DNA of 64,000 bases from Puia sp. (lineage in GTDB: Bacteria; Bacteroidota; Bacteroidia; Chitinophagales; Chitinophagaceae): assembly GCA_031292515.1 (NCBI GenBank), contig JARLGZ010000076.1, positions 124,001 to 188,000 of the forward strand, read 5' to 3'. Position numbers and translations under genes: made by a program. Under the pieces are notes generated by a model that had not been told where the DNA came from, did not search any database, and saw only the letters and a list, made by a program, of their open reading frames with translations. Of this stretch, positions 26,274-34,027 are shown piece after piece. Numbering within the stretch: position 1 is the stretch's first letter; every line of letters starts with the position of its first letter.

Positions 26274-27218
26274 ATGAAAGACAAGATCCTGCCGTTTCTG
26301 CTGTTGCCATTGCCCCTGGTGCTTATTTTTGGATTTCCCCTGCATGCGCAGCGTGCGATCGATGTCAGCTATGTTCAGGATGCCCAGGGCAGCTATGTCT
26401 TCTCCTGCACCAACCATGCTTTTTGCAATTATGTGCTGACGGTCGAATTCACGACCCTCGAAAATGCGAAGTCGGATCATCTTCTCCCTTACCAGGCCCA
26501 GGTAAAACCGGGTGTTACAAAATTGTTCAAGCTCTCAAAACAGCAGGCGGGCGGCGATGTCCGGTTCAAATATTCGGTCGATTTTTTCAAGGGGTGCATC
26601 AACCCGTCTGTCGATACCGGTATCACCTACCTGCTGCCGATCTCGCCGGGAAAGGAAGCGCAGGCCTATGAGCTCCGGAATCTGCCGAGACCCCAGAGCG
26701 GTGAGCCGCCGACAAAGACCTTTTATACCATCCGTTTGAAGATGCATCCCGGGGATACCCTTTTTGCTGCCAGACGCGGCACCGTCGTCGCGGTGGACGT
26801 CAGCAGTGATGTCAATGACCTGGGAGGGACCAGTTCGGGAGACGAAGATTATGTCGAGATCGTTCACAGGGATTGTTCCTTCGGTCACTATGGAACGTTA
26901 AAAAAGGACGGCGCTTTTGTGAAGCCGGGGCAGGTCGTGGAAGCCGGTCAGCCCATCGGTATCATTGGCGGAGACCGGTATGGCCGCGGGTCGGAAGCAC
27001 GAATCGGCGTCTACTACAACGAATCGCCCGACGACGCTCCCGCCGGCAATGGAAAAGTCGCGGAGATCGGTCGCATCTATGTGCCGCTGAAGTTCTGGAC
27101 AAAGAAGAACGGGAGCGGAATGCTGAGACATGGGGCCAGCTATACCAGCGAATTCCCCGCCGCCCTCCTCACACAGGAGACGGGCAAACCAAGGTCTTCC
27201 GGCAAGCGGAGGAAGTAG
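26274..27218 (+). CDS. Secreted M23/LytM-fold protein lacking zinc ligands
   Basis: A 314-residue protein starting at ATG 26274 (a TTG seven codons upstream is less likely), with signal peptide MKDKILPFLLLPLPLVLIFGFPLHAQ. Residues 27-140 form an unknown beta-rich domain. Residues about 148-250 follow the M23 lysostaphin/LytM fold: GDTLFAARRGTVVAVD, DYVEIVHRD, KPGQVVEAGQPIGIIGG. The zinc ligands are missing: the HxxxD site reads Tyr151-T-I-R-Leu155, the Y-x-H site reads YGTL, and the final HxH reads RIG (about 243-245). By family knowledge this cannot be an active metallopeptidase, so a structural, regulatory or binding role, like other degenerate LytM factors, is inferred. Confidence 0.8.
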   Translation: MKDKILPFLLLPLPLVLIFGFPLHAQRAIDVSYVQDAQGSYVFSCTNHAFCNYVLTVEFTTLENAKSDHLLPYQAQVKPGVTKLFKLSKQQAGGDVRFKYSVDFFKGCINPSVDTGITYLLPISPGKEAQAYELRNLPRPQSGEPPTKTFYTIRLKMHPGDTLFAARRGTVVAVDVSSDVNDLGGTSSGDEDYVEIVHRDCSFGHYGTLKKDGAFVKPGQVVEAGQPIGIIGGDRYGRGSEARIGVYYNESPDDAPAGNGKVAEIGRIYVPLKFWTKKNGSGMLRHGASYTSEFPAALLTQETGKPRSSGKRRK

Positions 27219-27245
27219 TTAGTAGTGAGTAGTCACTGTTCACCG

Positions 27246-28661
27246 CTAAAATACGAGCAAACCCGTCTGCATGTCGATCCGGGTGGCCCTGGTCTTGTAG
27301 GACGAGCCGCCGTCGGTAACGATGATTTCAGGGAGGATGAATATATTGCCGTAAGACACCGGACCGCCGGAAAAAGATCCGAAGTCGATGTTGGGCGGGT
27401 TATGATGGGCCGCGGACGAGCCTCCGCCTCCCCCACGCCCGGAGCCTCCCCTTCCGGACGAGCCCCCGCCTCCGCGAGAAGAGGATCCACCAGAGGGTGC
27501 GTTGCGGCTAAGACAGACTACCACCACTACCAGTGCCACGACCGCGGCCACGCCCACGATGGTCATTACCGTCGAGCCCCGCCTGGCGGTACGTGCCTTT
27601 GCGGCTTTTTCATTCGTGGCCGGAATATTGTAGAGGAAGCCGTCCCTGGTCAGCGGATAAAAACCTGCCCGTGACTTCGAATTCACGTAGATGATATTCC
27701 CGTCGCAATATCCCCAGATATTACTTGAATCCAATTTGACAGACCGGCCGCTATCCGTGACCGGCTTAGACAAGGTCACTTCCTGGTATTCCGGCATCTC
27801 TTCCTGTTCTTGTAAGCCGGCCGAATCGGGCATTTTTTTTGGATGTTCTTCCACCGATACGAGGATGCCCGGTTGCGGTGAATTATCGACAAACTGGCGA
27901 AAATCAAGGTAGACGCCTCTCTTCAAATCCTTGTCCCGCAGGATCGCGTAACCGCGCCCGTTCCATCCGTATTTTTCGACGAACGATTCTTCTGTCAGCT
28001 TTCCCACTACCGGTTGTCCCGCGGATGTGACCTGATTTTTGGAGAGGTCGCCGGCTTGCAGCAGGATCTTCCTGATGGCCTGTTTGATCCCCGACCGGTA
28101 CCCCTTTGAACGATGGTATTCGAAGACCAGCAGCGTATCGATGCTGCCGATCGGGGTCAGGTCCCTGCCGTGTTTTTCCGCCAGCTCCGCCTTCAACCTG
28201 ATGAGCTGGTAACGTTTGGTAATCAGTCTCTGACCTGCCTTCCCATAACAACCGCTGGTCGAAAAATCGTTTACCATTACGAGCAGGCTATCCCGGTCAT
28301 CGCTAAAATTACTGCCATAGCCGTCCTTTACATACTGATTTACGGTACTGAAGCCGTTCTCCAGGTTTAACCTGAGCCTTTCGCCTCCTAAAAAGAAATT
28401 GGCTATGGACCCGGTATCGAGGCGGTCATCGATGAATCTTGTCCCGCTGAATGGAATGCTGCCAGGCAAGGGTTTCTCTTTTTTATCCCAGACGATCCTG
28501 ATATACTTTGTCATGAAATGTCCGGATGAGGACGGATACGTGCCGGAGGTCCTGGCGTCGGTGAGTTTTTGCGTACCGGGGATCTGTTGCGTACTGAGGG
28601 TCTGTTGTGCGGACAGAAATTGCGAGACCAGGATGAGCAGCCCTATCAATATTTTTCTCAT
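27246..28661 (-). CDS. Secreted protein of unknown function with glycine-rich tail
   Basis: A 471-residue protein whose family I do not recognise. MRKILIGLLILVSQFLSAQ is a signal peptide. Next come hexapeptide-like repeats (QTLSTQ, QIPGTQ), then an alpha/beta region to about residue 355 with a conserved-looking RFIDDRLDTGSIANFFLGGERLRLNLENG and KSRAGFYPLTRDG. Residues 364-384 are a strong membrane helix (VMTIVGVAAVVALVVVVVC), followed by a Gly/Ser/Arg-rich stretch (about 391-416) and a short C-terminal tail. This suggests a periplasmic domain anchored by a late helix. Convergent with the M23-like gene (27-bp gap). Confidence 0.65.
   Translation of the reverse strand: MRKILIGLLILVSQFLSAQQTLSTQQIPGTQKLTDARTSGTYPSSSGHFMTKYIRIVWDKKEKPLPGSIPFSGTRFIDDRLDTGSIANFFLGGERLRLNLENGFSTVNQYVKDGYGSNFSDDRDSLLVMVNDFSTSGCYGKAGQRLITKRYQLIRLKAELAEKHGRDLTPIGSIDTLLVFEYHRSKGYRSGIKQAIRKILLQAGDLSKNQVTSAGQPVVGKLTEESFVEKYGWNGRGYAILRDKDLKRGVYLDFRQFVDNSPQPGILVSVEEHPKKMPDSAGLQEQEEMPEYQEVTLSKPVTDSGRSVKLDSSNIWGYCDGNIIYVNSKSRAGFYPLTRDGFLYNIPATNEKAAKARTARRGSTVMTIVGVAAVVALVVVVVCLSRNAPSGGSSSRGGGGSSGRGGSGRGGGGGSSAAHHNPPNIDFGSFSGGPVSYGNIFILPEIIVTDGGSSYKTRATRIDMQTGLLVF
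28569..28604 (-). repeat. 18-bp tandem repeat at the start of a mature secreted protein
   Basis: Units 28569-28586 and 28587-28604 (TTGCGTACCGGGGATCTG and a copy with three changes), with a partial third copy after. They encode the hexads just after the signal peptide of the unknown secreted protein. Confidence 0.75.
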
Positions 28662-28718
28662 AGTCCTGATTTGTACATAAACGTAGTCAATCGGGTAAGA
28701 AAAAGCAATTGACGACCG

Positions 28719-29102
28719 TCAAAAATATGTTAATACCGATGGGAGAATGGCTTTCAGCTGATGAACGTGTCTTTGTATATGAACGCTGATAAATTTTATC
28801 CATTCATATCTTGTCAGGCATCCAAACACGGGCAATTCGATATCCGTGCAGGTGAGTGTTAGATCCGTATTCATTACGCGGTCCTCCAGGTTTTGCGCTG
28901 CTTTTTTCAAGACCTGTGTGGCTTCGCCCCTGCTCCGCGTAGGATTGCCGGGGTCGACGAAGCCCGGCGACTTCATCCGGATGGAGAAATTCAGGAACAA
29001 TGTGGTGAGTGCAAAACCGACCAATCCGGGGGGCATTGCGACGGACAGCGGGGCGACCGGCCGTGGCACGGTTTTATACCCTGAAGAAGGCATTCCCAGC
29101 AT
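28719..29102 (-). pseudogene. DinB/DUF1569-like protein, N-terminus missing
   Basis: The 127-codon frame matches the C-terminal two thirds of DinB-superfamily proteins: KSPGFVDPGNPTRSRGEATQVLKKAAQNLEDRV, LPVFGCLTRYEWIKFISVHIQRHVHQL, the last being the usual helix with the metal-type His residues. Full-length members are about 150-170 residues and start with a helix carrying W-x-x-x-x-M and a first His, neither of which is found upstream. The frame is closed by a TGA just before the ATG, and the 175 bp up to the moeA end show no matching peptide in any frame. I infer a 5'-truncated remnant, but a short intact gene cannot be excluded. Confidence 0.5.
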
Positions 29103-29277
29103 TTTAGAGACAAGTATTCAATGTATGGCAGGAAACAAGTATGGCGGAAAGGGCGGACACGACACGAAGGGTGGATGCGGCCCGGAGGACCGGTACGGGG
29201 TTGCAGGAGGACGAGAAAGTGTTCCTGGATTTTTTGAAGCGGAAGAGCCGGTAAGACCCAATCAGGCTGAGGATCGT

Positions 29278-30465
29278 TCAGGAGACGGGCAGCAAATGAA
29301 TCTCCACCTCTTCGCCCGCCGCGCAGTGGGTCACGCCTTCATCGATCTGGACGAGACAGTTGGCCTTCGCAAAAGAGCCCATCCGGAAAGACTCCTGACC
29401 CTCCAGAATGGTGGCCGTATAGCCGTCGTAGAAGCCTTTTAAAAAGTGAGTGAGACCGGCGGGCTTCTTAAGCGGCGTCTGCAAGGGGACCCTCCGGACG
29501 GTGAGCTGATCCATTCTTCGGGTCATGGCGCACAGGGCCGGAACAATATATTCATAAAAAGATGTCAGCCCCGAAGCGGGGTTACCGGGTAGTCCGAAGA
29601 CATAACGATCGTCTTTTTTCCCGAAGTAGAGAGGTTTGGCGGGCCTTTGCCTGACCTTATGAAAGAGCTGCTGCACGCCGCAGTTTCTGCTGGCCTGCCA
29701 TACAAAATCAAAATCTCCGACGCTGATGCCCCCGGTCAGAAAAACGAGGTCGCTGTCTGTTAAAGCGTGTCCCAGTATTTCGGTTAGCCTGTCCAGGGAG
29801 TCGGCAGCCTTTATGACTCTCACGGAGCCGATGCGCCATTGCGCCAGGGCAGCGGTGAGGGCATGGGAATTGGCTTCATAGACCTGTCCGTATTGAAGAG
29901 GTTGGCCGATCTCCTGCAACTCATCGCCGGTAACGATGATCGTTATGGAAGGGTTGGGATAGACACGGGCATGGGCGATGCCGATGCCTGTCAAAAACCC
30001 CATTGCAGCGGGCGTGAGGCGGCTGTCTTTTGCGAGTGCCAGGGCGCCCGCCCGGATCTCGGCGCCCGCGGGGCGCACGTTGGCGCCTGCCACGAGGCGA
30101 TCGTCTTCGATGACCAGGCAGCCATTTTCGACCCGCACTTTCTCCTGCATCACGACGGTATCGGCGCCCGTAGGAACAGGGGCTCCCGTAAAAATGCGTA
30201 CGGTCTGTTCCGGCAGGAGCACCGTGTCCTTTTTGTGGCCTGCCGGGACCCTACCCGATACGGCCAGCCTTCCCCCCGATTTCCAGGATTCATAAGAGAG
30301 CGCATAGCCGTCCATAGATGACTGGGGGAAAGCCGGGATGTCGATTCCGGCATAGAGGTCTTCTGCCAGCACGAGACCCGCTGCCGCAGCGAGCGGAATC
30401 TTTACCGGAGAGAGGGCGGAGACGTTGTCCCGGATGATTTCCCGGGCTTCCTGAACGGAGATCAT
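29278..30465 (-). CDS. moeA: Molybdopterin molybdenumtransferase MoeA
   Basis: A 395-residue cytoplasmic enzyme that inserts molybdate into adenylylated molybdopterin, the last general step of molybdenum cofactor synthesis. I start at ATG 30465 (a TTG three codons upstream is the alternative). Visible features: IPLAAAAGLVLAEDLYAGIDIPAFPQSSMDGYAL, RIFTGAPVPTGADTVVMQE, the MoaB/Mog-like domain with TGDEL and LTGGISVGDFDF (about 250-260), and KPLYFGKKDDRYVFGLPGNPASG. Standard length. It is the last gene of the operon xdhC - ModE-like - moeA, 32-41 bp after the regulator, which fits supply of cofactor to a xanthine-dehydrogenase-family enzyme. Confidence 0.96.
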   Translation of the reverse strand: MISVQEAREIIRDNVSALSPVKIPLAAAAGLVLAEDLYAGIDIPAFPQSSMDGYALSYESWKSGGRLAVSGRVPAGHKKDTVLLPEQTVRIFTGAPVPTGADTVVMQEKVRVENGCLVIEDDRLVAGANVRPAGAEIRAGALALAKDSRLTPAAMGFLTGIGIAHARVYPNPSITIIVTGDELQEIGQPLQYGQVYEANSHALTAALAQWRIGSVRVIKAADSLDRLTEILGHALTDSDLVFLTGGISVGDFDFVWQASRNCGVQQLFHKVRQRPAKPLYFGKKDDRYVFGLPGNPASGLTSFYEYIVPALCAMTRRMDQLTVRRVPLQTPLKKPAGLTHFLKGFYDGYTATILEGQESFRMGSFAKANCLVQIDEGVTHCAAGEEVEIHLLPVS

Positions 30466-30506
30466 AGACTGCAAAGATAGTGGAAGCAGGTTGCCTGCCG
30501 TGAAAC

Positions 30507-30986
30507 CTATTCGGCGTTGAGGATTTTTGTCTCGTTTTCCAGGAAGGCGGTAAAGCGTTCCCGCAGGCGCTTGTGGTAGCCGATCAATTCGCGGGCTTCA
30601 TCCGTGACGACGGATCCCCCTCCTTTCTGGCCGCCGGCCTGAACGATGACAAGCGGCCTTTTTGACTGCGTGTTGAGCTGGGTGATCATCTCCCAGGCTT
30701 TCTTATAGGACATACGCATCTGTTTCGCGGCCTGGCTGATGGAACCCGATTGTTCAATCCGCTCCAATAGTTCGACGCGCCCGGGTCCAAAGAAGCGTTC
30801 TCCCCCGAACTCCATCCAAAGGCTTCCCTTTACCGAATAGGCGCCCTGGTCTTTTAACAAATGCCGGATGGATCCGACCGTCGTTGCTTTTGTTTTTGAC
30901 GGCGCCGGGGCCTTTGACGTCGATTCCATGTTAACGTCTGTTGCCGGGTCTGTTTTTGACGCCGGTCGGGTGTTTGCTTTTGCCAT
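30507..30986 (-). CDS. ModE-type winged-helix regulator without molybdate-binding domain
   Basis: A 159-residue protein. The start at 30986 is chosen because the longer frame runs back into the xdhC coding region in another frame. Residues 1-45 are a Lys/Thr/Ala/Ser-rich tail. Residues about 50-159 are the ModE N-terminal winged helix: GSLWMEFGGERFFGPGRVELLERIEQSGSISQAAKQMRMSYKKAWEMI and GGSVVTDEARELIGYHKRLRERF. E. coli ModE (262 residues) adds a C-terminal Mop molybdate-sensing pair, absent here. It may still bind DNA but must sense molybdate some other way, or not at all. Its place between xdhC and moeA supports control of molybdenum enzymes. Confidence 0.85.
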   Translation of the reverse strand: MAKANTRPASKTDPATDVNMESTSKAPAPSKTKATTVGSIRHLLKDQGAYSVKGSLWMEFGGERFFGPGRVELLERIEQSGSISQAAKQMRMSYKKAWEMITQLNTQSKRPLVIVQAGGQKGGGSVVTDEARELIGYHKRLRERFTAFLENETKILNAE

Positions 30987-31164
30987 CGATTTTCGGGTTA
31001 TCTGTTTCGGGGATCCACCTGCTATCCCGTTATATTGAAGGTAACAATCTGATCGAAGATAACAGGATGATTTTGCCGGGCACCGGTCTCTCATGGGTTC
31101 AGGCGGGATCAGGCGGATCAGGTGGGGTGGGGTCAGGCGGGGCCTGTTTGCTGTCGAGGCCGGC

Positions 31165-32352
31165 TTATTGTTCGGGGTTCTCTTCCTGCCCGAGGCTGAT
31201 TTTCTGAATGGCTGTCGCGGCCCGGGCATGTATCGTCTCGGTGTTGTTGCGCAGAGGCTGGCCCGTCCGTCCGGCCAGCACGGCTTTGATTTCGGCGAGG
31301 ATCGACAGGGCAATCTCTTCGGGTGTTTCCGCACCGATGTCCAATCCCGAAGGCCCATAGAGAGCCGATCGTTCGAAACCGGTGACGACCAGGCCCTGTT
31401 CTTTCAATTCGCCCAGCATCCGGTCCAGTTTCTTTTTTGGCCCCAGCGAACCTATGTAGGCCAATCTCCTGCCCAGCAATGCGCGCAGCATGGCGAGATC
31501 ATAGTTGTAGTTATGCGTCATCAGGACAAAAACGGTCTGTTCGTCTATGACGAGACCTTCCAGTGCTTTTTCGGGTTTTGACACCCTTACCTGGCATCCG
31601 GGTGCAAACCGTTCCGTTTTTGCGTGGGTGGCGCGGCCGTCGATCACGGTCGTCTGCCAGCCCAGCATTTGCGCCATGCCGACCAGCGGCACCACGTCGT
31701 TGCCTGCGCCTATGATGACCAGGGATACGGGAGGGGGGATATATTCGATGAAGGCGGTCAGGTTTCGATGCGCGGAAACATAGTTTTTGAAATGCGAGGA
31801 TTGTCCGGCGAATGCCAGCCGTACATCTTCCAGCAATATTTCCCGGATGCCGGGGTCTCCGGCCAGGCTTCCTTTTGTCAGCAAGCTGGCATCCTCCTTC
31901 CATAACAGGCAGGTGCCGGGTTGTTCGCCCCGGGTATCTTGCAGGGAAAACAGGGTGACCAGGACGACTTTTTGTCTCGTGTCCGCAAAGGCCTTCAGCA
32001 ATTCGATGGGATTTGCCGGATCAGCGGGATTGATGGGCTCGATCAGCACCTGGATGATCCCGTTGCAACCCAAGCCTACGCCAAACCTGGCATCGTCATC
32101 GTCCATGGTATCGTAGGTCACCAGCCGCGATTTTTGCTGGCTGAGGACCCAGAGCGCCTTTCTGAGAGCGTCTCCTTCGAGGCAACCGCCGCTGATAGCC
32201 CCCGTCAGCCGGCCGGTGTCATCGACCAGCATTCTCGCCCCGGGTCGCCGGTAAGAAGAGCCGTCGACATGCACAACCGTCGCCAGTGCCGTCTTCCTGC
32301 CGGCTTTCACGGCTTCGTCAAAAGCCCGGATCAGTTCGTGCATCTCTTTCAT
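31165..32352 (-). CDS. xdhC: XdhC/CoxI-family molybdenum-enzyme maturation factor
   Basis: A 395-residue cytoplasmic protein of the family that binds molybdenum cofactor, helps its sulfuration and inserts it into xanthine-dehydrogenase-type enzymes. The N-terminal XdhC_CoxI domain shows ALATVVHVDGSSYRRPGARMLV and ISGGCLEGDAL with its conserved Cys. The C-terminal Rossmann-like domain shows VSLVIIGAGNDVVPLVGMAQMLGWQTTVID and HNYNYDLAMLRALLGRRLAYIGSLGPKKK. Start at ATG 32352 (another ATG at 32343); the TTG-started longer frame runs into the tandem repeat array. First gene of the operon with the ModE-like gene and moeA. A likely client is the molybdopterin subunit at 50501-52690 (inference). Confidence 0.92.
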   Translation of the reverse strand: MKEMHELIRAFDEAVKAGRKTALATVVHVDGSSYRRPGARMLVDDTGRLTGAISGGCLEGDALRKALWVLSQQKSRLVTYDTMDDDDARFGVGLGCNGIIQVLIEPINPADPANPIELLKAFADTRQKVVLVTLFSLQDTRGEQPGTCLLWKEDASLLTKGSLAGDPGIREILLEDVRLAFAGQSSHFKNYVSAHRNLTAFIEYIPPPVSLVIIGAGNDVVPLVGMAQMLGWQTTVIDGRATHAKTERFAPGCQVRVSKPEKALEGLVIDEQTVFVLMTHNYNYDLAMLRALLGRRLAYIGSLGPKKKLDRMLGELKEQGLVVTGFERSALYGPSGLDIGAETPEEIALSILAEIKAVLAGRTGQPLRNNTETIHARAATAIQKISLGQEENPEQ

Positions 32353-32432
32353 ACGATAGCATTTTTCCGCAATAGCATTTGTCTGCAATAGTATTAGCCT
32401 GTGATAGTATTTGTCTACGATTGAATTTGTCC
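32353..32432 (-). repeat. Five 16-bp tandem repeats abutting the xdhC start codon
   Basis: Units begin at 32353, 32369, 32385, 32401 and 32417, each resembling GCAATAGTATTTGTCT, with 3-6 differences between copies. The first unit touches the xdhC ATG (32350-32352), so the array occupies the whole leader and probably the promoter of the molybdenum operon. Period is exact, with no gaps. Confidence 0.9.
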
Positions 32433-32541
32433 CTATAAATGTAAGGCTTTCCTATCGAGGTCATGATCCGATTGACCATTTAACGGGTTTCATTGATGAA
32501 ATGCATAAATGATGCCGGCCGGGCAGGGCTGATCGCGTCAG

Positions 32542-33528
32542 TCAGCCCATGCTTTCCGTAAGCGCTTTCATCTTTGCCAGGGCTGTCTTAGCGACCACTA
32601 AGGCGTCCTGGCGGTAGTAGGCGGGGTTGAAGACTTCTTCGGAGAGGATCAGGGAACGATCGGGCGTTCTGAGAATGGAAAGAATCCTTTTTATGGGTGC
32701 TATTCCGTCCCCCGGGTGGACCCTGTCTGCGTCGGTAATTGCAGCAGATGTAAATTTTTCGGTGTAGTCGTTCATATGAAGGATTCCGACGGCGGTCTTT
32801 CCCATCAGGGGAAGGGTCTCCACGCTGGATCCACCTTTGTAGATATGAAAAATATCGAGCAGCACCCGGGCGGAAGCGTGTCCGCTCTCCATGGCCGCAT
32901 AGAGGACGTCGCTGACCCTGCTTAGATTGTTCGAAAAGCCCCACATCTCGAGTTGCGGCACCACGCCCGACTGATCTCCCAGTTCAAGGATGCCGCGGTA
33001 ACGTTCCGCAACCACCCGCAGGTCCAGTTTTCCGGTATGGGTAGCCCCGGTGGGGGGCGCGGCAATCCGTTTGCAGCCGATCCGGGCCAGCATGTCCATT
33101 TCCCGCTGCAATTGTGCAAGCCCTTTTTTCCGTGCCGCTTCGTCATCCGGGATCCATTCGGCAAATCCGATGGCATTTTCAACGGTGATGCCCAGGTCCT
33201 GCAAATGTTGGCTGGCCTGGCTCGGCGTGCCTCCGCCGTCGATAAAATGCTGCAGGGAATCGATCCAGATCTCGACCGACCGGAACCCTGCGCGGGAAGC
33301 CGTCTCCAGTTCCTTTATGAACCCGAGGTTGTGGCCGCGGAGTGTGGCCATATTGAGACAGAACGTAAAATCGGCAGGGGATGCAGGGCCGGGGACCGAA
33401 GGCGTCGGAATGACGCGGGTCGTTGAGGTCTGTTGGTGGACGGGTGTCGTGGACCGGCTTTTAAGGGGCAACAGATAGGCACCGGCTGAAGCAGAAAGCA
33501 ACTTCAATAATTTTCTTCTATGGAACAT
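32542..33528 (-). CDS. Tat-exported sugar phosphate isomerase/epimerase (xylose isomerase-like TIM barrel)
   Basis: A 328-residue protein with an N-terminal twin-arginine signal (HRRKLLKLLSASAGAYLLP), then a TIM-barrel of the AP_endonuc_2 family. Seen are the first-strand motif FTFCLNMATLRG, GFRSVEIWID, the metal-site strands VVPQLEMWGFSNN (Glu), VLLDIFHIYKGG (Asp-x-x-His), GILHMNDYTEKF (His) and LILSEEVFNP (Glu). Those acidic and His residues match the divalent-metal site of sugar isomerases such as IolE and tagatose epimerases. Tat export of such enzymes is common in Bacteroidota and acts on periplasmic sugars. Substrate not predictable. Confidence 0.87.
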   Translation of the reverse strand: MFHRRKLLKLLSASAGAYLLPLKSRSTTPVHQQTSTTRVIPTPSVPGPASPADFTFCLNMATLRGHNLGFIKELETASRAGFRSVEIWIDSLQHFIDGGGTPSQASQHLQDLGITVENAIGFAEWIPDDEAARKKGLAQLQREMDMLARIGCKRIAAPPTGATHTGKLDLRVVAERYRGILELGDQSGVVPQLEMWGFSNNLSRVSDVLYAAMESGHASARVLLDIFHIYKGGSSVETLPLMGKTAVGILHMNDYTEKFTSAAITDADRVHPGDGIAPIKRILSILRTPDRSLILSEEVFNPAYYRQDALVVAKTALAKMKALTESMG

Positions 33529-33548
33529 ATCTGCTTATCTGTGATGAC

Positions 33549-33716
33549 TTATCTGTGATGACGTCTGAAACGTTCCCTGACGATGGGTTTAGCAGGATCG
33601 CCATTCTTTCCGGCAGTCCTCATCCCGGTCGCATCGCCCGCCGTATGATGTATTACCGGTTGTGATTTTGCTATGCTGACGCAGAAGAGCAGCAGTACAA
33701 TCGCTATCCATCGCAT
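33549..33716 (-). CDS. Small secreted peptide of unknown function
   Basis: A 55-residue frame from ATG 33716, too short to judge by family. MRWIAIVLLLFCVSIAKSQ is a convincing signal peptide; the remaining 36 residues are Arg/His/Gly-rich and end RERFRRHHR. A longer frame begins at 33776 but adds no sensible sequence. It sits 20 bp upstream of the Tat isomerase gene on the same strand and may be co-transcribed. Real coding is likely but not certain. Confidence 0.5.
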   Translation of the reverse strand: MRWIAIVLLLFCVSIAKSQPVIHHTAGDATGMRTAGKNGDPAKPIVRERFRRHHR

Positions 33717-33776
33717 AAATGTCTTATTTATTTGATTCGATTTTAAAAATACAAAATTGTCCCGCATCCCCCTCAT

Positions 33777-34027
33777 TTATTTAGCTCTTTTTGTCATTTT
33801 TTTCTCCCGGTTTTTCTATTCGTTTCCACTTAGCAGGCCTTGCTCACCTGCTCATTTTCTGCCATTGGGTCATTTTCCCATTTTCCCCACTTGCCCATTT
33901 TCGGCCGTTGAGTCATTTCCGCTGATTTGTCCATTTTCGCTGATTTGCGTATTTCGCCCTATCCGGTTCACCCGCCCGCCAACCTTCCCCGCCGTTCGGT
34001 TTATGCGGGAGTTCGGCTGCTCCCCGC
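33777..34027. repeat. Low-complexity intergenic stretch with short direct repeats
   Basis: T/C-rich spacer with repeated cores CCATTTTC (several copies between 33850 and 33950) and a diverged 19-bp direct repeat starting CCGCTGATTTGTCC and CGCTGATTTGCG (about 33918-33956). No gene or promoter element identified. Confidence 0.45.

Noticed and set aside
30987-31358. Longer N-terminus (124 extra residues) for the ModE-like regulator
   Set aside because: It overlaps xdhC in another frame and is low-complexity basic/proline-rich; the ATG at 30986 begins sequence consistent with the domain.
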